From NCBI GenBank assembly GCA_023426125.1, contig JAFABI010000109.1, positions 91,307 through 155,306 of the forward strand: a DNA stretch of 64,000 nt, written 5' to 3'. Origin of the DNA: Bacillota bacterium. Lineage in GTDB: Bacteria > Bacillota > Clostridia > Acetivibrionales > DTU013. Made by a program: the position numbers and the translations under genes. Under the pieces are notes generated by a model. That model made no database searches. It was given only the letters and a program-made list of their open reading frames with translations, and was not told the origin of the DNA. Shown here piece by piece: positions 49,701 to 58,797 of this stretch (its first letter is position 1; every line of letters starts with the position of its first letter).

Positions 49701-50572
49701 TCATCCACCTCCTCTCTGCTCATCATCCGTATAATAAAATATCCCGCAATTACCATAACTACGAACATGATTGATGACATGGCAGTACTAAGGGCATATT
49801 TACCCTGGGAAAATTCCCGGAACACGGAAGTATAGAGAACCTCCGTAATTCTTCCCGGCCCGCCGTTGGTAAGCACGAATACAATGTCAAACACTTTCAG
49901 CCCGTAGAGCATATTGAGTACGGTCGTCACCATAAGGGTAGGCATAAGCATGGGCAAAGTCACGTGCCAAAAACGCTGAAAGGAATGTGCGCCGTCAATC
50001 TTAGCCGCTTCATAGTACATTTCGGGTATGGATTGCAGACCCGCGATGATAATGCACATGATATATCCGGTACCCCGCCATACATCCACGCCGATGATGG
50101 ACCCAAATGCGGTGGCAGGATCAACCAGCCATTTCTGTGCCATAAAGTCCAACCCGGTTGAGCGCAGGAAGGAATTCAGCAAGCCTGTCTCGGGATTGAA
50201 AATCGACTTGAACACCAGCCCGGTAACCAGCAGGGATAGGACCGAAGGCATAAAAAGTACTGCACGGTGAAAGTCCCGTGCAACGATCTTCTTTACAAGA
50301 AGAAGCGCAAATGCCAGCCCCAGCACGGTCTTCAGCACAACCGTCAAAAACGTGAATTTCAGCGTATTGCCCATATATAAAAGGTATTCATTGTCTGCCG
50401 AAAAGATTTTTGCAAAGTTGTCAAGCCCGACAAAATTCAGCTCTTTTGAATAGCTTGACCAGTCGGTAAAGGAATAGCCGATCCCTATAAGGCCCGGTAT
50501 CAGATACAGGACTCCGTATAAGGCGACCGCCCCCATTGCAAGATAAACAGGATAAACTCTTTTTTTATTCAT
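49697..50572 (-). CDS. Carbohydrate ABC transporter permease, MalF type
   Basis: Membrane subunit of 291 residues with six segments. N-terminal VYPVYLAMGAVALYGVLYLIPGLIGIGYSFTDWS is typical of MalF/UgpA-like permeases; EAA loop EMYYEAAKIDGAHSFQRFWHVTLPMLMPTLMV. ATG 50572 follows GAGGGCAATCA. The gap of 123 bases to the binding-protein gene contains no other gene. Confidence 0.95.
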   Translation of the reverse strand: MNKKRVYPVYLAMGAVALYGVLYLIPGLIGIGYSFTDWSSYSKELNFVGLDNFAKIFSADNEYLLYMGNTLKFTFLTVVLKTVLGLAFALLLVKKIVARDFHRAVLFMPSVLSLLVTGLVFKSIFNPETGLLNSFLRSTGLDFMAQKWLVDPATAFGSIIGVDVWRGTGYIMCIIIAGLQSIPEMYYEAAKIDGAHSFQRFWHVTLPMLMPTLMVTTVLNMLYGLKVFDIVFVLTNGGPGRITEVLYTSVFREFSQGKYALSTAMSSIMFVVMVIAGYFIIRMMSREEVDE

Positions 50573-50695
50573 TGATTGCCCTCGTTGAACGAAGGAACGG
50601 AAGAAAATCCGGTTTATTTCTTCCGTTCATCCGCATTCGTTTAGGAGTACTTACTGTTTCCGCAGCTTCGTGCCGGAAGGCTTGCGCCTCCCCCG

Positions 50696-52054
50696 TCACT
50701 TGACCCAGGCTGCATCCTTGTTTGCTTCGGCCTGATCGGTCCTGCGCTTGTCGATATTTTTCACCGCATCCTCCGGAGTCATCGTCCCTGTCAGGACGGC
50801 GGCAATGTCTTTCCCGATGTCATACCACTGGGGATTGAGATATTTGACCTGGTCCTGCAAAACGACGCCCTGCTTTTTGTGTTTGGCCATGAATTCCTTG
50901 GTGTAATCGGAATATTTGGCATTCAGGCCGGAAAAAGGAAGATTCTCATAGCGCGGTTCATTGTCAATAATAAATTGGAGGTTTTCCTGCCGGCAGAGAT
51001 AGTCGAAATACTGCTTGGCTTCGCCAATATGCTGGGAACCGGAGTAAATAAACTTGGAAGCCGCTGCAGGATGCACATTGAGAATCTGGTTGTCGTTCAA
51101 CGGTATGAGGAACAGTCCGAAGTCATCCGCGGTGCAATTATTCGGATCATACGCCACGATCTCGTTGATTGTACCGGGTTTGCCCAGCGTCATGGCATAT
51201 TTCCCTTCGTTCAGCGCCTTGGGAAGATCGGCATAGGTGTTGGACATGTAATTGTCTCCCCAATAACCCAGCTTTGCCATTTCGGCGATCTGGCTGATAT
51301 TGTCCGCAAAGCTCTTTGTCTCCGCAAAGGTCGCCTGATTGCTGTTCAATTTGTCGATAAGGCCCGGGGTGATCTCATTGTAGCGCTCACCGATCTCACA
51401 GAACCACATGACATGGTGCCAGCCTTCGGAGATGCACTCGTAAACGGGAATGGTACCCGCCGCCTTGATTGCTTCGCAAACCGACTTGAACTCGTTATAG
51501 GTTGTCGGCTCCTTGAGGCTCAGCTTGTCAAAAAGCTTGCGGTTGTAGACGACGTAGAAATCCGTGGTATTGTCATAAATGGTTACGCCGTATAATTTGC
51601 CGTTTGCCGAAAGCTCGGCCGCGCTGAACTTGTCAAACCGTTCAACCCACGGCTCGTTGGAAAGCTCCGCCGCATTCTTTTCAATGTTCAGCTGGGAAAT
51701 AAGGTCGAATTTGCCGCTCTGATTTCCGAAAATATCCGTGCACTCTCCGGTATTCAGCTTGGTCAAAAGAAGATTGGAATACTGGTCTGCGGGGACGACC
51801 TGGAAATCCAGCTTGATGCCTGTTTCCTTTTCAAAATTCTCGGCAAGGGTATATTCCGAGTCGTAGATCCAATCCTGGCTTGCCATATAGGTAAGGGTCA
51901 CATCCGATTTTGCCTTTCCGGTGGATTCCGTAGACTTTTCGCCTTCCGTCACAGCACCGGTGGTTCCTCCGGAAGAATCCCCGTTCTTCGTACAGCCGGC
52001 AAACAGCGTGACTGTAACAATCATTGCCATAAGCAATGCCAATAACCTTTTCAT
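50696..52054 (-). CDS. Sugar-binding lipoprotein of the ABC transporter
   Basis: Extracellular solute-binding protein of 452 residues. ATG 52054 is chosen for the GAGGAGGAGAACG before it. Lipoprotein signal KRLLALLMAMIVTVTLFAGC with lipobox LFAGC, then a Ser/Gly/Thr tether. The mature part follows family 1: LTYMASQDWIYDSEYTLAENFEKETGIKLDFQVVPADQYSNLLLTKLNTGECTDIFG, and a long linker ending DKRRTDQAEANKDAAWVK. First gene of the importer operon, divergent from the YesMN-type two-component system, which likely controls it. Confidence 0.95.
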   Translation of the reverse strand: MKRLLALLMAMIVTVTLFAGCTKNGDSSGGTTGAVTEGEKSTESTGKAKSDVTLTYMASQDWIYDSEYTLAENFEKETGIKLDFQVVPADQYSNLLLTKLNTGECTDIFGNQSGKFDLISQLNIEKNAAELSNEPWVERFDKFSAAELSANGKLYGVTIYDNTTDFYVVYNRKLFDKLSLKEPTTYNEFKSVCEAIKAAGTIPVYECISEGWHHVMWFCEIGERYNEITPGLIDKLNSNQATFAETKSFADNISQIAEMAKLGYWGDNYMSNTYADLPKALNEGKYAMTLGKPGTINEIVAYDPNNCTADDFGLFLIPLNDNQILNVHPAAASKFIYSGSQHIGEAKQYFDYLCRQENLQFIIDNEPRYENLPFSGLNAKYSDYTKEFMAKHKKQGVVLQDQVKYLNPQWYDIGKDIAAVLTGTMTPEDAVKNIDKRRTDQAEANKDAAWVK

Positions 52055-52148
52055 CGTTCTCCTCCTCAAAATTTGATAATTTACTTTTCACAATCCAATT
52101 TGGTCGGTTCTGCAGAACGACTTGTTTTACCTGATTCTAATTATATGG

Positions 52149-52154
52149 TATAAT
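52149..52154 (+). promoter_or_regulatory. -10 box of the YesMN-type two-component operon
   Basis: TATAAT preceded by ATGG, 88 bases before the kinase start codon. A -35 box at 17-base spacing would be TTTACC (52126-52131), a weak match, as expected for an activated promoter. Confidence 0.45.
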
Positions 52155-52241
52155 GGAGACGAATCAAATGGAAAAAACATTCCACAATATATCTTTTTTT
52201 TACTGTTTGGAAAAAATGCCTGCATTTTGAGAGGAATCGCC

Positions 52242-54098
52242 ATGCTGAAAAGAATTAAAAGGAATGCCGTCCCGAATCTTATAAAAATCCGTACAAAGCT
52301 GTTTATCATAACCTTTGCCATCATACTGCTTCTTAGTACCGCATTCCTCACAGTGATCCTGTTCTGGCAGGTCAACTATTACCGGACGGATATGCTGGAC
52401 TCCCTGGGACGCGAATCCGAATCGGTCTTGCGGCAGATCGACAAAGAGCTTTCCACGATGAACTCCATATCTCTGAGCATTATTTACAGTAATGTGGTAA
52501 AGGACCGCTTCAGCGAATTCTTAAAGGATTTCTCCATGAAAGATATCCCTTCAAGCTTCCGTATCAACCAGAACTCCAGGTATCTTACCGAAATACTCTT
52601 TGCCACGATCGGACCCAACCTGTCCGTGCCGCAGGTCTACATCTACGGAACAAAAACGGGATTTTTCGGTACCGGAATAGACAATGGGTATTACCACGAT
52701 ATAAGGGTCGAATCCTTTGAGTGGTTTGACATTTCAGCCTTGACTTCGGCAAAGCGCTTCACCTCTCCGCACCGTGACGAACGGCTGTATTCCGTTGCAA
52801 AATATGAAGAGGGCAAGCTTTATATCTCCCTTGTCCGGCAGATCACCAATAATCTGAATGTCCCCCAGGGCTTTGCGGAAGTGATACAACGCTATGACCA
52901 GGTTTTCCATTCTGCAGAAAACCTCCGTATCCCCAATATGAATATAACGGTATTCCGCCCTGACGGCGAGGTGGTATTCCCTCTGGAGCATCCGGAAAAG
53001 ACCGGCGCAGACTATTCCGCATTGTACCGGCAGTATACCGGGCAGAAGCCGGAAGACAATCCATGGATGAAATTGGACGCAGAGAAGGAGCATATCCTGT
53101 TTTTGCAGTCTGAGCAATCGGATTTCCTGATGGCCGTATCGGTGACGGACGATGAACTGATGTCGGAGTTTAAGCCGCTGCTTGTGATCATTTTCGGCAT
53201 GCTGCTGGTTGTTCTGGTTTTAATGGTGCCCTTCTGCTACTGGATGTCCAGGAGCTTTACCAAACCGATCTACCGGCTGTATCATTCAATTAAAAGCATA
53301 AACCTGGAAACCATTTCCGACGACAAATTCGAATCCATTGAAAGCAATATTCTCGAGCTCTCGGAGCTGAACCGCATCATTACGGTGATGAAATACAAGC
53401 TCAGCGACTCCATGAAGAAGCTTCTTCTCACCCAGACCCACGAAATGCAGGCCAGAATCCTTGCGCTTCAGGCACAGACCAACCCGCATTTCATCTACAA
53501 TACCCTCTCGACCATCGCAGCCATGGCCTCCGGAAATATGAACGATGAAATTGAGACCATGTGCGAAAAGCTGTCCGGACTTCTCCGTTACAGCTCGGGA
53601 GCCAAAGAATCAATGGTCCCCCTTGGCCTGGAGCTTGAATATGTCCAGATGTATGTCGACTGCATGAAAACACGTTTCCCAAGCCTGGAGTACACGGTTG
53701 ATATCCGGGACGAATTAAGGCACATTCCCATCCCCAAACTGATTATCCAGCTTTTGGTGGAAAATTCAATAAGATATTGCACCACCAAAAAACCACCATG
53801 GTCCATCCGCGTGTCGGGAAATCTCTGCGACGCTTCGTTCTGGCTTTTAATCGAAGACAACGGCCCGGGCTTCGACGAAGATACGAAAGCAAAGGTAATG
53901 GCTGAGATCCGAAGGATAGATTCTACCAAGCTTCTGCCTTCGCTGGAGTTTAACGGAATGGGCTTGCTTAATGCATACCTCAGGATGCTGCTGCTTTACA
54001 AAAGAAATGTGCATTTCTCCATAGGCAATAACGAACAGGGCGGAGCCATCATCGCCATAGAAGCACCGGCGCAAAACAGCACGGAAAGACAGGAGTGA
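52242..54098 (+). CDS. Sensor histidine kinase, YesM (LytS-like) family
   Basis: Kinase of 618 residues. Membrane segment about 20-42, extracellular sensor region to about 305, second membrane segment (PLLVIIFGMLLVVLVLMVPFCYWMS), HAMP linker (TKPIYRLYHSIKSINLETI), His kinase domain with the family motif ALQAQTNPHFIYNTLSTIAAMA in which His is phosphorylated, and HATPase with LVENSIRYC and DNGPGF...NGMGLLNAYLRM. ATG 52242 follows GAGAGGAATCGCC; upstream in-frame codons give an unconserved extension. Divergent from the sugar ABC transporter operon, which it probably controls with the next gene. Confidence 0.94.
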   Translation: MLKRIKRNAVPNLIKIRTKLFIITFAIILLLSTAFLTVILFWQVNYYRTDMLDSLGRESESVLRQIDKELSTMNSISLSIIYSNVVKDRFSEFLKDFSMKDIPSSFRINQNSRYLTEILFATIGPNLSVPQVYIYGTKTGFFGTGIDNGYYHDIRVESFEWFDISALTSAKRFTSPHRDERLYSVAKYEEGKLYISLVRQITNNLNVPQGFAEVIQRYDQVFHSAENLRIPNMNITVFRPDGEVVFPLEHPEKTGADYSALYRQYTGQKPEDNPWMKLDAEKEHILFLQSEQSDFLMAVSVTDDELMSEFKPLLVIIFGMLLVVLVLMVPFCYWMSRSFTKPIYRLYHSIKSINLETISDDKFESIESNILELSELNRIITVMKYKLSDSMKKLLLTQTHEMQARILALQAQTNPHFIYNTLSTIAAMASGNMNDEIETMCEKLSGLLRYSSGAKESMVPLGLELEYVQMYVDCMKTRFPSLEYTVDIRDELRHIPIPKLIIQLLVENSIRYCTTKKPPWSIRVSGNLCDASFWLLIEDNGPGFDEDTKAKVMAEIRRIDSTKLLPSLEFNGMGLLNAYLRMLLLYKRNVHFSIGNNEQGGAIIAIEAPAQNSTERQE

Positions 54099-54103
54099 TA
54101 GGA

Positions 54104-54880
54104 TTGGATAACAAGCCAAGATACTTTAAAATCATTGTTGTGGAAGATGAAGAGCTTATTTTGAATCATATTGTCAGCAAGATCCACAAGACCTCCGAGC
54201 ATTTCAAGGTAGTTGCGACAGCCATGGATGGTGCCGCTGCCCTGGAGCTCATAAAACAGCATATGCCCAATGTGGTTTTTACCGACATCCGGATACCTCA
54301 GATCAACGGCCTGGTGCTTGCGGAAAAAATACATGACAGCTTTCCCATGATTCATACGGTAATACTGACCGGTTATGCGGATTTTGAATATGCACAGCAG
54401 GCAATACGCGCAAGTGTTTTTGAATATCTGCTAAAGCCCGTGCGTTCCGAGGATCTGAGCCATGTCCTGATGAAGCTTGCGTCCATCCTCTCGGGAGAGG
54501 AAGCCGGATCGCTGAATTCTTACATGGACACGGCCGGAGCATCCCCCAAGCAGGCTTTTGAACTGATCAAAAGCTTCATTGTCGACAATTACAGCAAGCA
54601 GATCGATATGCAGACGCTGGCCGGCGATTTCAGCTATTCTCCGGCTTATCTGACTAAAATATTCAAAAAGTATTCCGATACCACTCCCGTACGTTTCCTG
54701 ACCGAAATCAGGGTCAATATGGCAGCCCAGCTGTTGATCGATACGGATATACCGATTTCAGCCATCGCAGAGCGTGTAGGTTATCCGAACCAGTTTTATT
54801 TCAGCCGCATCTTCAAGCAGCATATGCACATGAGTCCCATTGCATACCGCAGCACAATGCAGGGAAAAACCGATGAGTAA
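54104..54880 (+). CDS. AraC-type response regulator, YesN family
   Basis: Response regulator of 258 residues: receiver domain (IIVVEDEELILNHIV, phospho-acceptor Asp61 in VVFTDIRIPQ, VILTGYADFEYAQQAI, FEYLLKPV) and AraC helix-turn-helix domain (NYSKQIDMQTLAGDFSYSPAYLTKIFKKYSDTTPVRFLTEIRV, then IPISAIAERVGYPNQFYFSRIFKQHMHMSPIAYR). TTG 54104 with AGGAG eight bases upstream is the likely start; GTG 54095 overlaps the kinase stop but also the ribosome site. Partner of the preceding YesM-type kinase. Confidence 0.93.
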   Translation: MDNKPRYFKIIVVEDEELILNHIVSKIHKTSEHFKVVATAMDGAAALELIKQHMPNVVFTDIRIPQINGLVLAEKIHDSFPMIHTVILTGYADFEYAQQAIRASVFEYLLKPVRSEDLSHVLMKLASILSGEEAGSLNSYMDTAGASPKQAFELIKSFIVDNYSKQIDMQTLAGDFSYSPAYLTKIFKKYSDTTPVRFLTEIRVNMAAQLLIDTDIPISAIAERVGYPNQFYFSRIFKQHMHMSPIAYRSTMQGKTDE

Positions 54881-54918
54881 AAGAAGCCGCACTATCTTCG
54901 GGTATGGATTGCGAGGGG

Positions 54919-55656
54919 CTATTCAAACACCTCAGCAAGCGGCACATCCAAGCCTTCAAACAAGACCGACCCGACGATATCATCCCTGACATAGGGCAGC
55001 ATCTTCGCAGCCTCTTTATCCTTGAAGCTGTAAACGATGACTTCTTTTCTTATAGGATTTACAATCCAATATTCCAGCACGCCGGTATCCATATACAGAT
55101 TCAGCTTTCTGATCAGATCCATGCGTGTTGTCGAATCCGACAACACTTCGACCACCAGGGAAGGGGTCCCGGTGTATCTGTCCTTTTCATTCCTGTTCTC
55201 CGGATCGCATACAATCAAAAGATCGGGCTGCACAAGGTTCATGTTATTTTCGCCCTTTACCAGCACAACATCAAAGGGAGAAAAGTACGGCATGCATTTT
55301 TTGCCCTTGAACCACAGCCTGAAGGAAACGTGGAGATTTCCTACTATCCTTTGGTGTGTTATTGAAGGAGAAGCAACAAAATAAGCTTCCCCATCAATAT
55401 ACTCATACCTGTCTTCGGTAGTTTCCCTCATTTTCAGAAATTCCTCGAAGGTCATTTTCCTGCTGTTATAATTGTATGCAATAGCCGCTTCACAGACCTT
55501 TCCCGCATTATCGGCAGCGCTTTCCCCTCCCCAATTGTCGCACTTGCTTATCTTTGCAACCGGAGAGCCGTTTTTTGTCACAACGATGTCTTCCGATTCC
55601 AGTTGTTTAAGATATTTCCCAAAACTGTTCTTGATCTCGGTAGCTTTTACAATCAT
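54919..55656 (-). CDS. Phd/YefM antitoxin domain fused to Uma2-family endonuclease domain
   Basis: Protein of 245 residues. Residues 1-45 match the Phd/YefM antitoxin DNA-binding domain (MIVKATEIKNSFGKYLKQLESEDIVVTKNGSPVAKI). From about 65 on it is a Uma2 (DUF820) domain with a restriction-endonuclease fold: MTFEEFLKMRETTEDRYEYIDGEAYFVASPSITHQRIVGNL, MPYFSPFDVVLVKGENNMNLVQPDLLIVCD, TGTPSLVVEVLSDSTTRMDLIRKLNLYMDTGVLEYWIVNP. The PD-x-EVLS/R-K pattern of the nuclease is present (QPDLLIV, LVVEVLS, RKLNLY). ATG 55656 follows AAGGAAGTGGGAAA. No separate toxin gene is visible. The partner and role are unknown. Confidence 0.82.
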   Translation of the reverse strand: MIVKATEIKNSFGKYLKQLESEDIVVTKNGSPVAKISKCDNWGGESAADNAGKVCEAAIAYNYNSRKMTFEEFLKMRETTEDRYEYIDGEAYFVASPSITHQRIVGNLHVSFRLWFKGKKCMPYFSPFDVVLVKGENNMNLVQPDLLIVCDPENRNEKDRYTGTPSLVVEVLSDSTTRMDLIRKLNLYMDTGVLEYWIVNPIRKEVIVYSFKDKEAAKMLPYVRDDIVGSVLFEGLDVPLAEVFE

Positions 55657-55771
55657 TTTCCCACTTCCTTAGCTAATATTTCAGCTAAGTTCATTGTATC
55701 ATTGAAGATGGAACCGGTCAATATTACCGGGAGTATGTTGCTAATGAATACTCATATTGCTGCTCGGTAAA

Positions 55772-55879
55772 AGCATGTCAGGGGGACAAAGCATGTCAAG
55801 GGGACAAAGCATGTCAAGGGGACAGGTACGTTGACAACGTTGACACAACAGTGTCAATGTACCTGTCCCCCTTGACATG
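55772..55879. repeat. 18-bp tandem repeat joined to a long hairpin
   Basis: Three tandem 18-base units AGCATGTCAAGGGGACAA (55772-55825; the first and last differ by one base each). The last unit is also the left arm of a hairpin: 55810-55829 pairs with 55859-55879 (20 pairs, one bulged C), with an inner TTGACAC/GTGTCAA stem. A half copy of the TGTAGGGGCG repeat (55881-55902) follows. The 344-base gap between the Uma2 and lipoprotein genes holds nothing else I can see. Confidence 0.85.
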
Positions 55880-56000
55880 GATGCGTAATGCGCGCGCCTA
55901 CAGGGTGCTATATCCTGGATAGAAGTTGGGATTGCTTTGTCGCAGGCTCCTCGCAGTCATCATCCGGCGCTCCCCTCGAAACGGATTATAGGCTTTCCCG

Positions 56001-57971
56001 TCATTGCGCCCTTCTGTTGCCTTCTTGAAATCCTCCACCTCCGGGGCCGGCCCTGTTGCCCCCGCCCGGGCCAAACCCCTGCTGGGTTGTGACTCCGGTT
56101 TCAGACAGCCATGTCACTGAGCCGGTAATGGTAAAATCAATAATTTTTGTTCCCCCCTGATAAGCCCCATCGGTATAAAGCCCGTTTGATATGCTTCCTG
56201 TGGATGTTCCTCCCGTATAAAGAGTATATTCCGTCTCCTTTTCCAGCGCCGGAGAAGATATGACCACCGATTGATATTCTTTTTCCGGTGCAAAGGTCAC
56301 CACCTTATTTCCTTTATTGTCTTCCAGATGAATCAGGGTACCTGCCTCCTGTATGCCGGGATAATACATCAGGATGGAATTTTGCGCCGAGGCTTCTGAA
56401 GGGGCCTGCGCCATTCCTGCGCTTCCGGCCGCTACCAGCAGTCCGCCGCTCATTTCAAAGGTTCCATTATAATCGACGGCGCCGTTGCCGTTGTCCGTAG
56501 GGCCGCTTACCACCGCCGTGCCGTTGGTAAAATAGATCGATCCGTTGGAATCCAATCCGTCGCCCGAAGCATTCACAGAAATATAGCCGCCATTGATGTT
56601 CAGCACGCTGTTTTCCGATACGGCGAAGGCATTTTGCCCCGGCCTCCCGTTCACGGAGGAGCCGTCATTTCCTCCATTTACATTGATCCCGTCATCACTG
56701 GCGACGATATGGATTTCACCGTCCGCTATAGTGATAACCATACTCTCTATGCCCTCATAGCTCTTTTTGATATCAATTTTTCCTCCTTTTATTTCTATGG
56801 AGGAATCCGCATGAATGCCATCGTCACCGGAAGCGACGGTTATGTCGCCGCCTGCGATATGAATGCTGTTGTTGCTGTGGATGGCATCGTCCGAGGAATC
56901 GATGGCAAAGGTCCCACCACCGACGGTTATGTCTGAAGCGGCTTTAATCCCTTTTTTACTCTGTCCGCCGCTTTCCGTTGTGTCGGCAGCTGCAGTATCC
57001 TCCTGCCTTCCCATGAAGCCCTGCCGGCTGTTCCCGGCCTTCGCAGCCGCATTGGCACTGCCCCCGCCGGAAGAAATATCGAATTCTCCGCCCGTGACAA
57101 GCATGGAGGTTTCCGCCTGGATCCCATCCATACCTGCCTTTATGGCAAAGGCACCTCCTTCAAGGGCTATAAATCCTTTTCCGGCATCAGCGTCATTGGT
57201 GGATTTGATTCCGTCTCCGCCTGCTTCAATGTTTATGCTTCCATCCCTGACCAGCACCATGTCTCGTCCCACCAGTCCGTCGTCAACAGCAGCGATATGA
57301 ATGCTGCCCCCGGTGATTCTAAGCTCATCCTTGCAAGTAATTCCATCCTTGTAGCCTGCCTGTATAGTTAGACTGCCTGTTCCGTTGACCGTAAGATCAT
57401 CCTTGCTGAAAATAGCCGCACTGGGCTCGTCGGAATCCGGCTCGGACAAAACATATTCGCTGCCGTCCGTTAGGGTGTTCCGGGTACCTTCCGGCAAGGA
57501 AACAATGGCTTTCCCTGCGTTTTTTATATAAACCGGCGCATTGTCGCTGCAGTGTATTTCCGCTCCGTTTAAAACTAGCCGGACAATTCCCTTATTCTGT
57601 ACATCTACAATAATTTGTCCATTCTCCAGCTTCCCGCTTATGACATAGGTCCCGGCGGCTGTTATGCTGATTTTGCCGCCCTCTGCCGCCGCCCCCTGGC
57701 CTTTTATTGCGGCAGTGGCGCCGCTGAGCTCAATGTAGACCGGGTTCTGATTTTCCCAGTCGGTATAACTGTCGTCTATGTCATAGGACACCATATCTCC
57801 GGTAATGATGAAGGCGTCTTCACTTCCGCTGCTTTCCGCATCCGCGGAAGTGTTTTCCGCCTGCTGTGGGTCATTCTTTGTATTCTGTGCCGCATTGCCG
57901 GCGCAGGAAGTCAAAATGAAAACACTTAACAGCGCCGCCAGCAATTTAAGCATATAAAATTTATGTTTCAT
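56001..57971 (-). CDS. Lipoprotein with DUF4353-type carbohydrate-binding/beta-helix region
   Basis: Surface lipoprotein of 656 residues. ATG 57971 follows AAAAGGAGATAAGAGAC. Signal HKFYMLKLLAALLSVFILTSC with lipobox LTSC, then a Glu/Ala/Ser-rich tether. Residues about 80-560 are a repetitive right-handed beta-helix with recurring I-x-x-G-x-I-x-I-x-A-x-D-D-G-I-x-x-x motifs (VRDGSINIEAGGDGI, ITVGGGTFAIDSSDDAI, IHIAGGDITVASGDDGI, ITIADGEIHIVASDDGI). The C-terminus is Gly-rich (GFGPGGGNRAGPGGGGFQ). Proteins of this type accompany VTC-like and DUF4956 genes, as here, often with CotH. The start of this gene lies 140 bases after DUF4956. Ligand unknown; carbohydrate or divalent metal by family. Confidence 0.85.
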   Translation of the reverse strand: MKHKFYMLKLLAALLSVFILTSCAGNAAQNTKNDPQQAENTSADAESSGSEDAFIITGDMVSYDIDDSYTDWENQNPVYIELSGATAAIKGQGAAAEGGKISITAAGTYVISGKLENGQIIVDVQNKGIVRLVLNGAEIHCSDNAPVYIKNAGKAIVSLPEGTRNTLTDGSEYVLSEPDSDEPSAAIFSKDDLTVNGTGSLTIQAGYKDGITCKDELRITGGSIHIAAVDDGLVGRDMVLVRDGSINIEAGGDGIKSTNDADAGKGFIALEGGAFAIKAGMDGIQAETSMLVTGGEFDISSGGGSANAAAKAGNSRQGFMGRQEDTAAADTTESGGQSKKGIKAASDITVGGGTFAIDSSDDAIHSNNSIHIAGGDITVASGDDGIHADSSIEIKGGKIDIKKSYEGIESMVITIADGEIHIVASDDGINVNGGNDGSSVNGRPGQNAFAVSENSVLNINGGYISVNASGDGLDSNGSIYFTNGTAVVSGPTDNGNGAVDYNGTFEMSGGLLVAAGSAGMAQAPSEASAQNSILMYYPGIQEAGTLIHLEDNKGNKVVTFAPEKEYQSVVISSPALEKETEYTLYTGGTSTGSISNGLYTDGAYQGGTKIIDFTITGSVTWLSETGVTTQQGFGPGGGNRAGPGGGGFQEGNRRAQ

Positions 57972-58110
57972 GTCTCTTATCTCCTTTTCTACAAATATCC
58001 TGTCATCATACTGCAGTGAAGGCTCCGTGATTTTCCTTGCATTTGTGCGCCCTGAAAAAACAATCACGGACGTTTCAACGCTTAATTCTTCCGGTAGCTT
58101 CACCGTCGTT

Positions 58111-58797
58111 CTAGAACTCTGCTGTTTCATCCTTCATGGACAATGAAATATTCAGGTTTCCGTTCCTGCACCGCAAAGCGTCAATGAATTCCTTCTGGCT
58201 TGTCCCATTGTCAATGGCTACGTTGTATACCAGCTCATAGAGACTGCCCAGGTCCGTTGTTCTGACTTTTTTAAGCTCATACTCTGTGGTATATTTGCCC
58301 AGGACCTCGTCAAAGGCTCCTTCATAGTCCAGGTTTTCGGGTATGGTTATCTTAAGCAGCTTCTGTGAGCTTTTCCCTGCGCCGTAATGAATGATTTTGA
58401 GAAAAATCATCAATAAGCATAAAACGATGGTAAACAGGACTGCATAGCCATAATATCCGGAGCCGCAGGCAAGTCCTCCCGCCATTGTAAAAAGCACATA
58501 AGCGATATCCTTGGGGTCGCCCGGCGCACTTCTGAACTTGATGATCGAAAAGGCCCCGGCCAGGCTGAAGGCTCTTGCGATATTGCTGCCGATCAAAAGA
58601 ATGATGATGGCAACGATGGCAGGCGTCATCACAAGCGTCAGGGCAAAGTTCTGCGAAAAGCCGTTTTTATTGCTGGTTTTCATATAGGTAACGCTGATAA
58701 TGCCGCCCAGTACAAAGGCTATGACGATTGTCAGCAGCGCACTGGTTAAAGGTATTGCGGTATCAGCTGCGGTTGCACTGAAAAATGATTCAAGCAT
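58111..58797 (-). CDS. DUF4956 family membrane protein
   Basis: Protein of 228 residues with about four membrane segments in the N-terminal 140 residues (AIPLTSALLTIVIAFVLGGIISV, FALTLVMTPAIVAIIILLIGSNIARAFSLAGAFSIIKFRSAPGDPKDIAYVLFTMAGGLACG, YAVLFTIVLCLLMIFLKII) and a cytoplasmic ferredoxin-like domain after it. SIIKFRSAPGDPKDIAYV is the family hallmark. ATG 58797 has GGAAGGGAG upstream and lies 52 bases inside the end of the VTC-domain gene, so the two are tightly coupled. The role is unknown; the steady pairing with VTC-like proteins suggests polyphosphate or an envelope polymer. Confidence 0.88.
   Translation of the reverse strand: MLESFFSATAADTAIPLTSALLTIVIAFVLGGIISVTYMKTSNKNGFSQNFALTLVMTPAIVAIIILLIGSNIARAFSLAGAFSIIKFRSAPGDPKDIAYVLFTMAGGLACGSGYYGYAVLFTIVLCLLMIFLKIIHYGAGKSSQKLLKITIPENLDYEGAFDEVLGKYTTEYELKKVRTTDLGSLYELVYNVAIDNGTSQKEFIDALRCRNGNLNISLSMKDETAEF

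Noticed and set aside
55772..55879. Possible CRISPR array
   Set aside because: The 18-base units are directly adjacent with no spacers, and the last is an arm of a hairpin.
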